A model generated the notes under the pieces. It saw only the letters and a program-made list of their open reading frames with translations. It ran no database searches and was not told the origin of the DNA. A program made the position numbers and the translations under genes. DNA of 61,708 nt from an uncultured Lentisphaerota bacterium (GTDB lineage Bacteria; Verrucomicrobiota; Lentisphaeria; Oligosphaerales; CAITYL01): assembly GCA_903896595.1 (NCBI GenBank), contig CAITYL010000060.1, forward strand, positions 1 to 61,708, read 5' to 3'. Shown piece by piece: positions 1 to 10,610 of the stretch; position 1 is the first letter of the stretch; each line of letters opens with the position of its first letter.

Positions 1-230
1 AATCACCGGGAGCCGCCCGTCCTCGGGCGGACGAACCCGTCATCGTCGGAGACGTGCATAATTAATTGGTTTGGCGAATGGTGGCCCAATAATAGAGGGC
101 GGAACTGGTGCGACGCCGTCGTTGTCCGCCCGAGGACGGGCGGCTCCCGGTCTGGAAATAACGCCGACATTAAAAGGCAAACCTAATGCAGTATAGATTA
201 AAGCTTGTTAGGCTGTAGGCTGAACGGTCA
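1..230. repeat. Family C palindromic element, copy 1
   Basis: A GC palindrome beginning CCGGGAGCCGCCCGTCCTCG at 6-32 faces its reverse complement at 124-150, so the segment can fold as one large stem or two small ones. The right part (about 200-228) carries TTAGGCTGTAGGCTGAA. Read on the minus strand, the block matches 47722-47910, with GTCGGCGTTATTTC, the palindrome, GACGGCGTC and GTTCCGCCCT in the same order. It abuts the stop codon of the GH95-like gene at 228-230. No gene is seen in 1-227. Confidence 0.8.
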
Positions 231-2660
231 GCGGGTCAAGGAATACACCGCACCGGAAACGGTGGGAAAAGTCAGTACGTCCAGCGCATTCTCCAGTGGC
301 AAGGGAACCTCAGATGCATCCGACATCAGGATGACCCCCTGGCCTGGCCATGGATTATGCACCCGGCAACGCCCTCCCTGCTCACTGTGAATCGACACGC
401 GAACGACACCACCGTCACGCCATTCCGCGCCAACCAGGAAGGCGCCCTCCGCGCGCAGCGTGTCAAAGGCGGCATCCAGGTGGCGCGGCCAGCCGGGGAA
501 CAGCTCGATCACGCCGCTCCAGCTTTGCAGCAGCATTTCCTGGATCGCCCCGTTGATGCCCAAAGACTCCGTCCAGCCGCCGACACGTCCGTAATTGGCC
601 AGCGCCATCGCCCACAGCAGGCCGTTGGGATGGACCCAACGCTCCAAGAGAGCCTTGATCGCCGGCCAGTCGCGTGCCGGTTCCCAGGCGCCGTTACGCA
701 GATGCGTGATCCATTCATAGGGAATCTTGCCGGGATACCAGTCATGGAAATCATGGCCGGAATGGAGAAAAGCCGGGGGCCGGGCCGAGTCGCGCGGCGG
801 CAGGGCACCGTCAAACCCGAGGAATTCCGGCGCCAAGCGGTAAAACCGTTCATCTGAAGTGACCAAGCGCTGCCGGTCCGGATCACCATCCTCCGGCGTC
901 AGAAGCGCTAGACGTTCGCGCCATTCCTCCCGCAAAAGGGCATCGGCATCCAGGACGGCGGCCATTTCCAGCGCGGCTTGCAGGCAATAACGGGCATGAC
1001 GCATGACTTGGGCGCGGTCGGTGTACGGCTTGGCGTCCCCGGTAAACCCGTCCTCGCCCTGGTTCGAAGGAAAGGCATGATAGAGACCGTCATCGCGCTT
1101 GCTTAAAAAATCGGTATAGAACAACGCCAAATCACGCACCACCGGATAGCCCTGTTGGTTCAGCCAAGCCCGATCCAAGGTGTGCCGCCAGCGGCTGAAG
1201 TAATGCGCCGCCACCCAGCCGGTCATGTACGCCATCCGGCCCATTGGCACGGCCCCCAGTGGGTCGTCGTTCGGGTGGGTTGGATAGCCGCTAAGCTGAA
1301 TGAAGGCACCGCGGCAACCATAATAGTCGCGGGCGATCTTCCGGCCGATCTCCAGGAAATATGCCATGCCGTCAAAATAGGCGTCCCCGAGTTCCAGGTG
1401 GTTCGCCGCGTAGTCCCCGAGGAAGATGGACTGGAAGTTGTAGTTCGTATGGTAGTCGCCATGCCAGAGACTGTAGTCACGCACCGTGCTGGGCAGGAAG
1501 AGCCCGGGTGGGGTCTTACCGGCTTTCAGGACACAGCGCTTGGCATGCAGCGTCGAATGCCAGAGCTTGTCCAGGAACGCGTCCGCCAGGGTGAGCTTGG
1601 ACTTTGACCAAAACGCGGTGGCGGCCGCCAGAGCCACGTTACGGTCGGTCACGAAACTCGAAGCACGGGCGACGGCCAACGCAAGCTCAACTTCGGCGAC
1701 GCCCAAGACGGTCTTGCGCCGTTCTTCCCGCAAGTCGCCGCTGGTCGCTACCGCCACAGATAACTCTCCTGACAATGCGCTGGGGCCGGAGGGAAGCACG
1801 TGGATGCTGGCTCCGTCCAGACCACATTTGGCAGCCGTTGCCTCAAATCCCGTCGCCTGGACGGCAACCGCAAACGAAAATCCGCCATTGAAAAGGGTGT
1901 CCTCGGGAAAACATTGCGTCAACACCGGCGTTCCATCCAGGTTTGAGACGAACGGCGGCGGAAGGGGCCGGACCCGTTCAGACGAATAACAGAGGAAACC
2001 GGGATGGCGGCAAGCGTTGAAATGCCGCCGTCCGAAGGCTTCCACGTCCTCGTCCGCCTGGCGATACAGCGCGAACCAGACCGGATTTGGCACCGGCGCA
2101 TAAAAGGAGGCTTCATAACGGTGGGAGGCGTCCCAACCATCGACGCGCCAGCGCAGGCTGAAACGGTTCTCCCCGGGATGAACGACGCATTCGACATTCA
2201 GTTTGACGCCGTTTTTCCAGTTGCAGGAGATTTCGATGCGCCCCTCCTCCAGGATGAGACGCTGGGAAATTTTCAGGCCGGCGAGGTCGCCAGGAAAGCG
2301 CAGGGCCAGCTCAGCCACCGGCTTGGGGCAAGGGAATGGATAGTCATGGTAACTGGGCGGGCAGCCTTGGCAGATTTCGCGCATCCGCTCCGGATTTGAA
2401 CTCCCCTTGGTGGCTTCGACCGGGCCGCCGTAGGGGCCGCACTTCCATCCCTCCTCAAGAATCCCTTTGGCGACTTCACGGATATGCGCCGGCCTGGGGT
2501 CGCGGCTGAAGTCGAGACGCCGGTCCCAAACGTCGCCCTTGCCGAGGCGGAACCGGATTTCATCCACGCCCTGGTAGACGCTGACGGAAAGGTCGCCGTT
2601 GCCAAGGATCAATCCTTCATCCGGGGTCAAGGTGACCGCATCAAGGACACATTCATGCAT
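228..2660 (-). CDS. GH95-like glycoside hydrolase (six-hairpin type)
   Basis: The protein is 810 aa, within the usual GH95 range (about 750-850). It has an N-terminal beta-sandwich-like part with LGNGDLSVSVYQG near residue 20, resembling the LGNG...VxG motif of GH95 alpha-L-fucosidases/galactosidases, and W399-H400-G-D-Y-H-T-N-Y-N, which aligns with the family's WHSDYHTNINLQ core in the (alpha/alpha)6 barrel. There is no signal peptide, so it probably acts in the cytoplasm on an imported oligosaccharide. GAGAAGG eight bases before the ATG supports the start. It is the last gene of a minus-strand series behind the MFS transporter at 2955-4397, separated by repeat D1. The substrate cannot be read from sequence; the divergence from typical GH95 makes this a clan-level call. 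Confidence 0.7.
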   Translation of the reverse strand: MHECVLDAVTLTPDEGLILGNGDLSVSVYQGVDEIRFRLGKGDVWDRRLDFSRDPRPAHIREVAKGILEEGWKCGPYGGPVEATKGSSNPERMREICQGCPPSYHDYPFPCPKPVAELALRFPGDLAGLKISQRLILEEGRIEISCNWKNGVKLNVECVVHPGENRFSLRWRVDGWDASHRYEASFYAPVPNPVWFALYRQADEDVEAFGRRHFNACRHPGFLCYSSERVRPLPPPFVSNLDGTPVLTQCFPEDTLFNGGFSFAVAVQATGFEATAAKCGLDGASIHVLPSGPSALSGELSVAVATSGDLREERRKTVLGVAEVELALAVARASSFVTDRNVALAAATAFWSKSKLTLADAFLDKLWHSTLHAKRCVLKAGKTPPGLFLPSTVRDYSLWHGDYHTNYNFQSIFLGDYAANHLELGDAYFDGMAYFLEIGRKIARDYYGCRGAFIQLSGYPTHPNDDPLGAVPMGRMAYMTGWVAAHYFSRWRHTLDRAWLNQQGYPVVRDLALFYTDFLSKRDDGLYHAFPSNQGEDGFTGDAKPYTDRAQVMRHARYCLQAALEMAAVLDADALLREEWRERLALLTPEDGDPDRQRLVTSDERFYRLAPEFLGFDGALPPRDSARPPAFLHSGHDFHDWYPGKIPYEWITHLRNGAWEPARDWPAIKALLERWVHPNGLLWAMALANYGRVGGWTESLGINGAIQEMLLQSWSGVIELFPGWPRHLDAAFDTLRAEGAFLVGAEWRDGGVVRVSIHSEQGGRCRVHNPWPGQGVILMSDASEVPLPLENALDVLTFPTVSGAVYSLTR

Positions 2661-2756
2661 GGGAATTGCCTTCTCACGATAGACGTTCGCACGTCACCGG
2701 TCAGCCGGTAGTGTTGAACGCCAATACAGGAATTTAAACTACCTAGAGGGTTGGGG

Positions 2757-2953
2757 ACGGGTGAATTATGGGCAGGTGAATTATGGGCACCTTGGGGTGG
2801 CTCTTGGTGTTGATGTTTTTAAGGTGGGCTGGGCTGGACGCGAGAGACTCCCGGGACCGGAGCGACCGGATGAGGTTCGCCACACTCTGGTCTCGCGAGT
2901 CGTCTCAAGTCCCTCGCGGCCTCGCCCGTGGCAGGCCATTAGTCGTAATTCAC
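2757..2953. repeat. Family D dispersed repeat, copy 1, with a 15-bp tandem
   Basis: GGTGAATTATGGGCA occurs twice in tandem (2760-2789), followed by a roughly 120-bp block (2834-2952) containing GACTCCCGGGACCGGAGCGA and GGTCTCGCGAGTCG, and ending TAATTCACC, which is inverse to the first motif. The same block recurs at 8256-8352 and 10745-10868. This fills the 294-bp gap between the MFS and GH95-like genes; no coding is seen. Confidence 0.8.
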
Positions 2954-2954
2954 C

Positions 2955-4397
2955 TTATCGTTTGGTTTTGCAAGAGTCTTTGGTATTAATGACGGCAACC
3001 GTGTCTCCCACCTGCGGGGGACGGTAGTTGTCCGGACCACCATACTTCCGCCAGCCGCGATAAGCCATGACCAGAGGAATGATCGTGGCCAGGAAGAATA
3101 CCGCCTGCCAGGCCAGCAGGTAGCGGTAATCACCGATGCGGTCCACAAACCAGCCGCAGGCGGCGTTGCCCAACACAATGCCCAAACTGGAAATCATGGA
3201 ATTGGCGGAACAGAACTGGCCAAAGCGCTCCTTGGGAAACAGGGTGATGTACATCGGCATCATGGCGGTGATGTAGGCCAGGAATCCGACTTGGTACACC
3301 AGGTAATAGATCAGCAGGCTGCGCGGCCCCTGAACCCAAAAGAAACCGGCGGCCGCGCCCAGCCCCATGATCAGCACTCCCAGGAACGACAGGCGCAAGC
3401 CGTTGATCTTGTCCACCAGCCAGCCGAACACCAATGCCAGGGGAATGGTCGCCAGCGTGCCCCAGGCATTGATCTTGCCGATGGCGTCCAGGGTCAAGCC
3501 CAGGGTGTCGCGGCAGAAGAAAATCCACAAGGTATTGGCGGCGTTGGCGAACCAGCAGACCGTCACAATCAGGTAGATCCACAGGTAGTAGCGGGTGTGG
3601 AAACATTCATTGAAGTAGGTTTTCAACCAGCCGGTCAGGCCATGGTGGCCTTCGCGGCGCGGTGGCGGCGGCGGGTATTCCCCCTCTTTCACGCCCCAGC
3701 ACATCAGCAGGAACGAGACCATGTAAAGCAAGCCGATGCCAACATAGATCGCCCGCATATGGTCGGCCGCCATGCCAAAGATGTAGCGCCCCCACAAAAA
3801 CAGCGCCGCCTGCCCGACGATCCGAAACAGGCCAAGAAAGCGCCCCATGACCGGCGCCGGCACCACATCGGCGAACAGGTAGTAATAAACCGAGGTGACC
3901 GAGAGGTTGAAAAACTGGTAGAGCACGACAAACACGCAGACCAAAATCAGGATCAAGGCCTTGGCGTCCAGCCCCAACGCCCGGCCGGCCGTTGTGCCGT
4001 ACAGCCAACTGCCGAGATCCGGCGAAAATCCGATCAGGATCAGGAAAAACGCGATGAACGGCGTCGGCCACACCAGGAACGGGATGCGCCGGCCCCAGCG
4101 GCCGCGGTAACGGTCACTGGCGGTGCTGAAGGTGGGCACCAGCACCAGGTTCATCGCCGTCGGCAGACTGCCGATGACAAAGGCGATGAGCGTGTTGCTG
4201 GCGCCAATCTCCTTGAGCGACAACGGCAGCAACTGCGGCATCACACTCAGCATCAGGGTCAGCGTGAAATCGCCCCACAGCAGCCAGAGGATCAGACCGC
4301 CCAACTGCTTGCGGTTGTAGGAGAGCGTTCCGACCGTCCATTGGGCCGGCGCGGATTCCGGCGCTTGGCGTGCGGCGGTTGGAACATCAGCGGGCAT
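2955..4397 (-). CDS. MFS / GPH-like sugar transporter, paralog 1
   Basis: About 480 aa with roughly 12 hydrophobic segments. The N-terminal half carries LPLSLKEIGASNT and the loop motif STASDRYRGRWGRRIPF, a major-facilitator loop 2-3 signature of the type D-R-x-G-R-R seen in GPH and SLC45-like sugar carriers. It probably imports a sugar or oligosaccharide for the neighbouring glycosidases. An open frame extends to 4463, but the ATG at 4397 has GGAG seven bases upstream and gives a normal N-terminus. A close paralog with the same motifs is at 12367-13770; the two share a long run from LSYNR/LTYNR through the loop motif. It lies 81 bp behind the pseudopilin and is likely cotranscribed with it. 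Confidence 0.85.
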   Translation of the reverse strand: MPADVPTAARQAPESAPAQWTVGTLSYNRKQLGGLILWLLWGDFTLTLMLSVMPQLLPLSLKEIGASNTLIAFVIGSLPTAMNLVLVPTFSTASDRYRGRWGRRIPFLVWPTPFIAFFLILIGFSPDLGSWLYGTTAGRALGLDAKALILILVCVFVVLYQFFNLSVTSVYYYLFADVVPAPVMGRFLGLFRIVGQAALFLWGRYIFGMAADHMRAIYVGIGLLYMVSFLLMCWGVKEGEYPPPPPRREGHHGLTGWLKTYFNECFHTRYYLWIYLIVTVCWFANAANTLWIFFCRDTLGLTLDAIGKINAWGTLATIPLALVFGWLVDKINGLRLSFLGVLIMGLGAAAGFFWVQGPRSLLIYYLVYQVGFLAYITAMMPMYITLFPKERFGQFCSANSMISSLGIVLGNAACGWFVDRIGDYRYLLAWQAVFFLATIIPLVMAYRGWRKYGGPDNYRPPQVGDTVAVINTKDSCKTKR

Positions 4398-4478
4398 GGG
4401 GTTGCTCCACGAGGTTCCCGGCGACGTGGCGCCTTCTGGATTTTGCGACGGGCACCAGGTCACCTGGCAACGTCAGAT

Positions 4479-5177
4479 TTACCATTTGTAGTCGGCCGTG
4501 CGATAGAGATTGTCATTGTACCCCGGAACAATGGCCTCCGCTGGCAAGATCGCCGGCTGGCTCTTGACCCACGCCACATGGCCGTCCGCAAAGCCCATTT
4601 CCAGGCGGGGAGCGGGCCCGATCTCATGGACGATTCGGTCGTCCGTCGGTCCGATGATGAGACTGACGTCGGCGACCAAGAATTTCAAGGACGGTTCCGA
4701 AATATTGATGGTCTTCCATTCCCAGTGCGGCGCATGCCCTTGGATGCCGTACGCATTCCAGATGTAGCTGTTGCCGGAATTGACAAATTGGCTGATCTTT
4801 TCGGAGGGACATTTGAAGACTTGGAGGTTCGACAGGTACGGATTCAACCACCGGTCGGTGGTCGCGGTGTCGAAGCCATACCAAGCCGCGCCGCCGATTC
4901 CGCCGCCCCCGCCCCAATGCGACCAGCCCCAAACGAGAGTTGTGGTGTTGGGCATGGGCAGGGTGTCGCTGGGAAAACAATCGCGATTATCGCCCGTGTA
5001 CAAGATCCACGCCGTCGTGATCTGGCGCTGGTTTGAACCGCAGGCGGCCCGCCGGGTGGTCTCGCGCGCCTTGCCCATCGCCGGCAGCAGCATGGCGGCC
5101 AGGATGCTGATGATGGCAATCACCACCAGCAGTTCAATCAAGGTGAAACGAAACGTGTTGGGCGTTGCCGGTTTCAT
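4479..5177 (-). CDS. Pseudopilin-like protein (type II N-methylation domain)
   Basis: 232 aa. The N-terminus has [20 protein letters not shown], the prepilin peptidase/methylation segment with Glu at mature position 5, followed by one hydrophobic helix and a soluble domain. The C-terminus carries [10 protein letters not shown], the DGHxxW signature of PVC pseudopilins (processing-associated H-X9-DG domain); the upstream His spacing is longer than nine here. The protein is probably assembled into or handled by a type II secretion-like system and may bind the locus substrate. Its ATG shares a base with the stop of the preceding gene (TAATG at 5175-5179), so it is translationally coupled to the secreted glycosidase-like protein. 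A second pseudopilin is at 19388-20110. Confidence 0.85.
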   Translation of the reverse strand: MKPATPNTFRFTLIELLVVIAIISILAAMLLPAMGKARETTRRAACGSNQRQITTAWILYTGDNRDCFPSDTLPMPNTTTLVWGWSHWGGGGGIGGAAWYGFDTATTDRWLNPYLSNLQVFKCPSEKISQFVNSGNSYIWNAYGIQGHAPHWEWKTINISEPSLKFLVADVSLIIGPTDDRIVHEIGPAPRLEMGFADGHVAWVKSQPAILPAEAIVPGYNDNLYRTADYKW

Positions 5178-8100
5178 TATGGACCTTTCAAGACGCGCTC
5201 GTCAACCAGATACCCGTCTTGGCATAATTTGAGGATCACGCGGCGCGGCCGGGTGGCGAACGTCTGGCCAATGGCAAATTTCGCCTGGCCGTCGCGCAAG
5301 TTGATTTTCACCCCTTTGGATACAAGCAACTGGGAGTCGTCCAGGTCCGGATAAACGCGCAAGTCAGCCTGCCGGAAAGCCGCGGGCACGCTGACCGAGA
5401 CGTTCTCGCCGGACACCGATGCCTGCAGGATGTTTTTAAGCAGGGCCACGCCTTTCACGGTTTCGGGAGGAATGGTCAGGGCAAGAGTGCCCGCCGGGCC
5501 ACCCCCGAGCTCCTCGTCATCCACCAGTTCCACATAATGCCCGGCGAAAGGGGCCGCTTCCGCAATGAAGCCGGTAATCGGCTGGTCATGAACGTTGTAG
5601 AGTGTGTAGACGACCTTGTCCGGCGCATTGAACCGGTTGGCGAGCAGTTGGGCGTGGCTGGTCGGAACCAGCGGCTCGGGAGTCCCGGTGCTGATGGCGT
5701 CCGAGGTCTCCTTCAAGGTGTTCCCCAAGACCCGGGAGAGTGCGGTGTCGCCCGCGCCAAAATCCCAACCCATGCCGTTGAAAAAGTAACGGTTGACATG
5801 GCGTTTGCTCATGCCCCATTCCGCCAGCTTGAACGAGGGAAAACAAAAACGGAAATAACAGAGCCGGTTGGCATCGTAGTATTGCTCCGCAAACGGAAAC
5901 GCCTGGCAAAAGGTCTGATCCCACGAGCCATCAATGAACTGCGTCAGGTAATCGCTGCCGGCATGTTCGGTCATCAGAATTGCGTCGGGATTGGCCGCCT
6001 TCATGGCGTTGCGCACCATGGCCAAGTTCTCGGCCAGCCGTTTGGTGGACGTCTGGCGCGGTCCGTTCCGCAGATGCTCGTGAAGCGGATTGTAGCACGG
6101 TTGCTGAATGGCCAGTTCATCAAGATAAACACCATCCATGCCGCTGTCCTTCACGAGTCTCTGGCAGGAGGCGGCAAGGAAGGACGCCCACTTGTCCCGG
6201 TCATAAAAACACATGCAGAGAATCTCCTTGGGAAAAGGGGGCGTGTGGTAATCCCCGCCCGGATTCGCAATGGCGGCCCAATCCTCATGCCTGGTGCCGA
6301 CTTCGCTGGCCCGCAGACAGAACCGATAATTGATGTAAGGGGTGAAACGGGTGCCCTTCTGGTGATAGGCGGCAATCTCTTGCTTGAAGCTTTTGAGCCC
6401 GCCGCGGGCGATGGCCGGCACAAAATCCCCCGGCTGGTAGTCGGGGCTCCCGTTGAACCCTGACCAGGCGTAAGGAACTTTCAGGCTTTCCCACATCGCC
6501 CATTGCGCCACGCTTTCCGACCCTTGGAGGGCCTTCGCCCCCTTGTAGTTCTTCGTTTCCTGGTCGTAATAGGATGGCGGGTGCTGGTTCAAGAAGGTGT
6601 AACTGTCCTGGAACCACCGGGGTTTAGGCAGGGGGCGGTACCAGCCTTTGGTCCAGGCAACGTACTCCTGAAGCGGTTCGCGCCAGTCGCCCGCGTATGC
6701 TTTCAGCCGCGTCGTCGGCAGCGTCATGGCCGCGCCCGGCGCCAGGCTCCGGGCTGGGTAGTAACAGGCCATCCCCAGGCCGTCTGCGGGCGCCAGGTTC
6801 AAGGTCGGCAGGTCGGCGGGATGCACGATCTCATTGAAATTAACCTTGTCCTGACCGCCCTTGACGGTTTTTTTAAGCATCAGCCCCTTGAGCATTCCGG
6901 TGGCATCCTCCGGGAAAAAGAAAATGCCGCTCCGCGCCTTGGCGTTGAAGGCGGCCATCACCTGCATCCACCCCAGCGTGCCATATTCGGTCGCCAGATT
7001 GCAGGGCACCGTTCCCATCAACCCGCCGCGCCACGGGAAGAAATAGCCCAGGCCGTCGAGGTCACCCGCAATTTCGAGGTTCTGCAACAGGGGAAAGGTG
7101 GGCCGCACGGGCTGCGCCGAAGCGCTCTGGTTCGTCAACCGGAGCGAGAGAACCAGGCTGCCATCGCTTTTGAGTTCAGCCGCAACCTCGGCTTTGAGCC
7201 CGGCTTGGGCATCGGCTTGCACCATCTCGAGGCGCGGCCGTGCGGCGGAAAGCACCACCTTCGTCAACGGGAGATCCCGCGAATCCAGCTCCCGATCTCC
7301 CACTTTCACGGCATAGATCGCGGCGGCCGAGCCCGGTTTCAATCCGGGAATGGTGCCGCTGGCCGAGAACCGGTCAATGGCCTTCCAACAGAGCCCGTCC
7401 TTGACCGAGAACGCATAGGACACCGCCGGGGACGACAGGGTGATGACCCCGTCCGCCATCGCGGTTTTCCAGCCGGGGCCGGAAAACGCTTCCCGCTTGG
7501 CCGCCAGCCGCCTCTCGTCCTGGCTGAGCTGGCGGGGGGGGCGCAAGTCGGCCGCCTGCGCCTTGGCGTCGCCATCAATCTGAACCCCATCCACTTGCAG
7601 ATCGGCCATGGTCGCGCCGCGGATCGTGTTGGCGCCAAAGAACGCCGACATCGGACGGTCGGAAACCTCCGGGGCGCTGAAATCAGCCACGGTTTTGCCG
7701 TCCATCCGTACCGTCACCTGCTTGCCGTTCCGGATCAAGGCGATCTTGACCCATTTCCCCACCGGCATCTCCCCCAGTTGCCGTTCATAGGGGCGCCCGC
7801 CGTTCTCCTTGGCCTGCAGTTTGATGGCATTGTCTTGGACCACCAGCCAAAGCAGGTCCTGCGTCCAGGGTTGGGTGTTGTGAAAACCAAAGTAGTAGAA
7901 AATGCTTGAATCACGGCTCAGGGTGTTGGCCTTGACCTCAAACTCGATGGACGCCCGCCGGAATTGTTCGTCGCTGAAAATGTGGCAACTGCCCTCCTTC
8001 GGGCGCAACCGCACGGCGCCATTGGTTTGATTGAGTTCGTTGCGGAAAACTATCTCCGCGGCGCCGGGCTTGGCCCCCCAGGTCTGCGGGTTGTAGCGGT

Positions 8101-8200
8101 CGAAGTCGTCCCGCAACAACTCATCTCCCAGCACCGGGAACTGGCAAAGCAACAGGACGGCGAGCCATTCAACAACGATCAAGGTGCGCGGTATCAGCAT
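5177..8200 (-). CDS. Large secreted glycosidase-like protein with N-terminal LamG-like domain
   Basis: 1007 aa from the ATG at 8200, where a signal peptide begins ([20 protein letters not shown]). Mature residues about 30-200 look like a concanavalin/LamG-type beta-sandwich ([28 protein letters not shown]). The C-terminal half resembles a TIM-barrel glycosidase of the DUF6259 kind: [22 protein letters not shown] (likely acidic catalytic strand) and ILMTEHAG. The open frame continues to 8413, but those 71 codons read through repeat D2 and overlap the end of the PEP-CTERM gene, so I reject them. It probably acts outside the cytoplasm on the locus polysaccharide. Enzymatic activity is inferred from fold-like motifs only. 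Confidence 0.7.
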   Translation of the reverse strand: MLIPRTLIVVEWLAVLLLCQFPVLGDELLRDDFDRYNPQTWGAKPGAAEIVFRNELNQTNGAVRLRPKEGSCHIFSDEQFRRASIEFEVKANTLSRDSSIFYYFGFHNTQPWTQDLLWLVVQDNAIKLQAKENGGRPYERQLGEMPVGKWVKIALIRNGKQVTVRMDGKTVADFSAPEVSDRPMSAFFGANTIRGATMADLQVDGVQIDGDAKAQAADLRPPRQLSQDERRLAAKREAFSGPGWKTAMADGVITLSSPAVSYAFSVKDGLCWKAIDRFSASGTIPGLKPGSAAAIYAVKVGDRELDSRDLPLTKVVLSAARPRLEMVQADAQAGLKAEVAAELKSDGSLVLSLRLTNQSASAQPVRPTFPLLQNLEIAGDLDGLGYFFPWRGGLMGTVPCNLATEYGTLGWMQVMAAFNAKARSGIFFFPEDATGMLKGLMLKKTVKGGQDKVNFNEIVHPADLPTLNLAPADGLGMACYYPARSLAPGAAMTLPTTRLKAYAGDWREPLQEYVAWTKGWYRPLPKPRWFQDSYTFLNQHPPSYYDQETKNYKGAKALQGSESVAQWAMWESLKVPYAWSGFNGSPDYQPGDFVPAIARGGLKSFKQEIAAYHQKGTRFTPYINYRFCLRASEVGTRHEDWAAIANPGGDYHTPPFPKEILCMCFYDRDKWASFLAASCQRLVKDSGMDGVYLDELAIQQPCYNPLHEHLRNGPRQTSTKRLAENLAMVRNAMKAANPDAILMTEHAGSDYLTQFIDGSWDQTFCQAFPFAEQYYDANRLCYFRFCFPSFKLAEWGMSKRHVNRYFFNGMGWDFGAGDTALSRVLGNTLKETSDAISTGTPEPLVPTSHAQLLANRFNAPDKVVYTLYNVHDQPITGFIAEAAPFAGHYVELVDDEELGGGPAGTLALTIPPETVKGVALLKNILQASVSGENVSVSVPAAFRQADLRVYPDLDDSQLLVSKGVKINLRDGQAKFAIGQTFATRPRRVILKLCQDGYLVDERVLKGP

Positions 8201-8255
8201 GGTTGTCCAGGTTCTTTCCGGTGCGGTGTTTGCTCTGGTGTGATGTACCTTGGGA

Positions 8256-8352
8256 GCTGGACGCGAGGGACTCCCGGGACCGGAGAGACCGGAGATTTTT
8301 GCCACTCTCCGGTCTCGCGAGTCGCTCAAGTCCCTCAAGTCCTTCGCGTCCT
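8256..8352. repeat. Family D dispersed repeat, copy 2
   Basis: Contains GACTCCCGGGACCGGAGAGA, then TCTCCGGTCTCGCGAGTCGC and a run of CTCAAGTCC repeats. It lies between the PEP-CTERM gene and the secreted glycosidase-like gene and creates the spurious N-terminal extension of the latter. Confidence 0.8.
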
Positions 8353-8373
8353 TATTGTCATGAATAATCCAGA

Positions 8374-9210
8374 TTACGCCTTGGGTGTGCGCCGCCGGAC
8401 CAGCAAGCCGCACACGCCGACGAGAACCAGCACCGCGCTGGCGGGCTCGGGAACCACAGCAACCAATTGCAAGCCGTTGAAAGGGGCTTGATCGTTTGCG
8501 CCAGCGGGGTTTGCCCCAATGTAAAACTCGATATTCCCACCGAATGATACAGCTTTATTGAAGAGGACGTAATTGGTGCCCGCCACAAATGAAACGGCGC
8601 TTGTTCCAGTCGTTTGGAGCCAATTGAAGCTGGTGCCATCCGGTGTGCCGCCGGTCCAGTTGTTGTTGTTAATGATAAAGCGAGCTCCCCGGCCGGTAAA
8701 GCCACCATTGATGCCGTAAGTATAGAGATCATAGGTTCCTGCCGCTAAACCGCTGATAACGACCCGTGCAACGCCACCGCCGTTGACGCTTCCATCACCT
8801 TGAAACCAGCTGCCGAGGAGATTGTTGGAGATTCCCCCGTCGTTGTAGGCGCGGTTGTATTCGACCAAGGCATTGATCCCGCTTGAAGTCACTCCATCGG
8901 AGGCGGTCAGATTGCTGATGGTAGCACTGTAGTTTCCAATGCCATTTTGGGTCTGTTGGATTTGATTCCAGTAGGTGCCAGTATCCGGCGCGGCGCCAAC
9001 CCCCGTGTAATTGGCGAGATAGGTTCCGCCAACGCCACCGTTGAAGTTCAGGTTGTACACGACGGCTGAATGCGAGCTGGCCACGATACCGGCGTTTGCC
9101 AGCGTGAAGAGCATCAGGAACGTGACGATGCGGGAGCGCGGCGTTTTTATGGCTTTTTGCCTCCGTTGACTCATGGCGGCGGCGACCAGGGTTGTGAGGT
9201 GCTTCATCAT
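8374..9210 (-). CDS. PEP-CTERM sorting-domain protein, locus 1
   Basis: 278 aa. An N-terminal signal segment (RIVTFLMLFTLANAGIVASS) leads to a Gly/Asn/Thr-rich beta-type domain and the C-terminus VVPEPASAVLVLVGVCGLLV followed by RRR: the PEP motif, hydrophobic helix and basic tail recognised by exosortases. The product is probably exported, cleaved and anchored or shed with exopolysaccharide. AAGGA nine bases before ATGATG supports the start. It is first in the locus 1 gene series, ahead of the secreted glycosidase-like protein. No exosortase is in this window. The central domain is not recognised; its asparagine- and glycine-rich repeats suggest a binding or structural role. Confidence 0.85.
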   Translation of the reverse strand: MMKHLTTLVAAAMSQRRQKAIKTPRSRIVTFLMLFTLANAGIVASSHSAVVYNLNFNGGVGGTYLANYTGVGAAPDTGTYWNQIQQTQNGIGNYSATISNLTASDGVTSSGINALVEYNRAYNDGGISNNLLGSWFQGDGSVNGGGVARVVISGLAAGTYDLYTYGINGGFTGRGARFIINNNNWTGGTPDGTSFNWLQTTGTSAVSFVAGTNYVLFNKAVSFGGNIEFYIGANPAGANDQAPFNGLQLVAVVPEPASAVLVLVGVCGLLVRRRTPKA

Positions 9211-9305
9211 GGTCTGGATTCCTTTTGCTTGCTCTTGGGTTTCGGGTTTCCGGATCCGGGAACAACGGCAACATCACTAGTACCTTGCAATACTTAAACG
9301 TTCGG

Positions 9306-9420
9306 ATTCACCACGAAGACACGAAGAGCACGAAGATAAATCGAAGGTGTTTTTTAATCTGTATTTGCTATTGAAACGCTTCGATCAAGCTTCGCGTCCT
9401 TCGCGCCTTCGTGGTGAAAG
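9306..9420. repeat. CACGAAG-type palindromic repeat
   Basis: Left arm TTCACCACGAAGACACGAAG (9307 on) faces CTTCGCGCCTTCGTGGTGAA (to 9419), an imperfect inverted repeat of about 35 bp per arm with an AT-rich loop. It fills the gap between the regulator at 9429 and the PEP-CTERM gene, directly after the regulator stop. Confidence 0.8.
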
Positions 9421-9428
9421 ATTTAAGG

Positions 9429-10610
9429 TTACTGGGTACGAGGAGGTTTGGCGCGGACGCGGGCTTGGCACCGGTGCGTATCGCCGGGCGCCCAATGATG
9501 GTACAAGGCTTGACAGAACGGTTCATGGTCGCTGGATTGCATGAACCCCAACACGTTGTCCAGCACGCACTGGGCATACCAGCGCGGGCGGAACTGCATC
9601 TGGCTCCAGGCAACGCCCGCTGGCATGGGCAAGCCTTTGACGGCCATGGTGATGACCCCGAAATCGCGGCCCGGCGTCAGATTGGCGTCGCGCAGGGCCA
9701 GAGCCACGCCGGGCAATAGGTTGTCGTCAGACACATAAATGGCATCGGGCGCTTCCGCGCCACGAAGTTGCAAGAGCAGCACCCGGCGGCTCTCGTCCGG
9801 CGTCACCACGTCCGCCGTCAAATGACAGCGGTAATCGAGACCGGACTCGCGCATAGCCGTGGCGTAGGCGAAAAGATGGGCATTCAATTTGGCGCCGGCG
9901 TAGGAGAACAAGGCAATACGCCGGTACCCCTCCCGGGCCAGCAAGGGAATCGCCCGCTGGATGGCTTCAACATCGTCGCTAAGCACCGCCGGTTCATGCC
10001 GCACCGGCGGGGTCGCGCCGAAGACGATGAAGGGTTTTTCCGTGGCTTCAAACAACGCCAACACCTGATCGGCGACAGAGACATTCAGCAAATAGCCGTC
10101 ACACGGGTCATGCTTCAACTTGGCCACGATCTGCCCCGGGGACAGGTAGACGCCCTCCGCGGTGGTCGCGCCAACCACGGTCAGGTCGTGACCGCTGGCC
10201 GCGGCGGCCTCCGCGAAGCTTTTCAACTGCAACTGCAGGCTGGGGGTGTACAGATGCAGGTGCGTCCATAATTGCAGTTTCAGCCGGGTACGCTGGTCAA
10301 CAGCAGCGCCATTCTTGGGCGCCTCTTCCGGCGCGAACACCTGGTCGCCTGTTGGGATCTTAGCTCCCTTTGACAAGTGGCGACCGTTTGCTGGCGGCAG
10401 GCAGCGCAGGTAGGTGCCACTGCCTTGTTGTTGGGCCAGCACCCCCTGTTCCTCCAAGACGGCCAAGGCCAGGCGCAGGGTCGGGCTGCTGACGCCGAAC
10501 AATTCCGCCAGTTCATGCCCGGAGCGCAGCCGCCTGCCGGCCTTGGCCGGCGGCCGGGACAACGCCTGGCTCAGCGACTCCACGATCATTTGCCTGGTTA
10601 TTCGCGCCAT
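9429..10610 (-). CDS. GntR-type HTH fused to LacI-type sensor, transcriptional regulator
   Basis: 393 aa. Residues about 1-70 form a GntR winged helix (ELAELFGVSSPTLRLALAVL, then EEQGVLAQQQGSGTYL). Residues about 110-370 resemble the periplasmic-binding-protein fold of LacI regulators (KPFIVFGATP, GYRRIALFSYAG, AIYVSDDNLLPGVALAL). This architecture matches AraR-like sugar-sensing repressors. It probably controls locus 1 in response to a sugar derived from its substrate. No clear Shine-Dalgarno precedes the ATG at 10610, but the HTH begins there. The upstream region is AT-rich with repeated AAGTTTGYAAATT half-sites at 10630 and 10706, possible self-operators. Confidence 0.85.
   Translation of the reverse strand: MARITRQMIVESLSQALSRPPAKAGRRLRSGHELAELFGVSSPTLRLALAVLEEQGVLAQQQGSGTYLRCLPPANGRHLSKGAKIPTGDQVFAPEEAPKNGAAVDQRTRLKLQLWTHLHLYTPSLQLQLKSFAEAAAASGHDLTVVGATTAEGVYLSPGQIVAKLKHDPCDGYLLNVSVADQVLALFEATEKPFIVFGATPPVRHEPAVLSDDVEAIQRAIPLLAREGYRRIALFSYAGAKLNAHLFAYATAMRESGLDYRCHLTADVVTPDESRRVLLLQLRGAEAPDAIYVSDDNLLPGVALALRDANLTPGRDFGVITMAVKGLPMPAGVAWSQMQFRPRWYAQCVLDNVLGFMQSSDHEPFCQALYHHWAPGDTHRCQARVRAKPPRTQ

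Noticed and set aside
3291..5036. 581-codon plus-strand frame opposite the MFS and pseudopilin genes
   Set aside because: It spans two real genes and their spacer in antisense; no homology-like motif.
8201..8413. 71-codon extension of the secreted glycosidase-like frame
   Set aside because: It is translated from repeat D2 and hides the signal peptide that begins at 8200.
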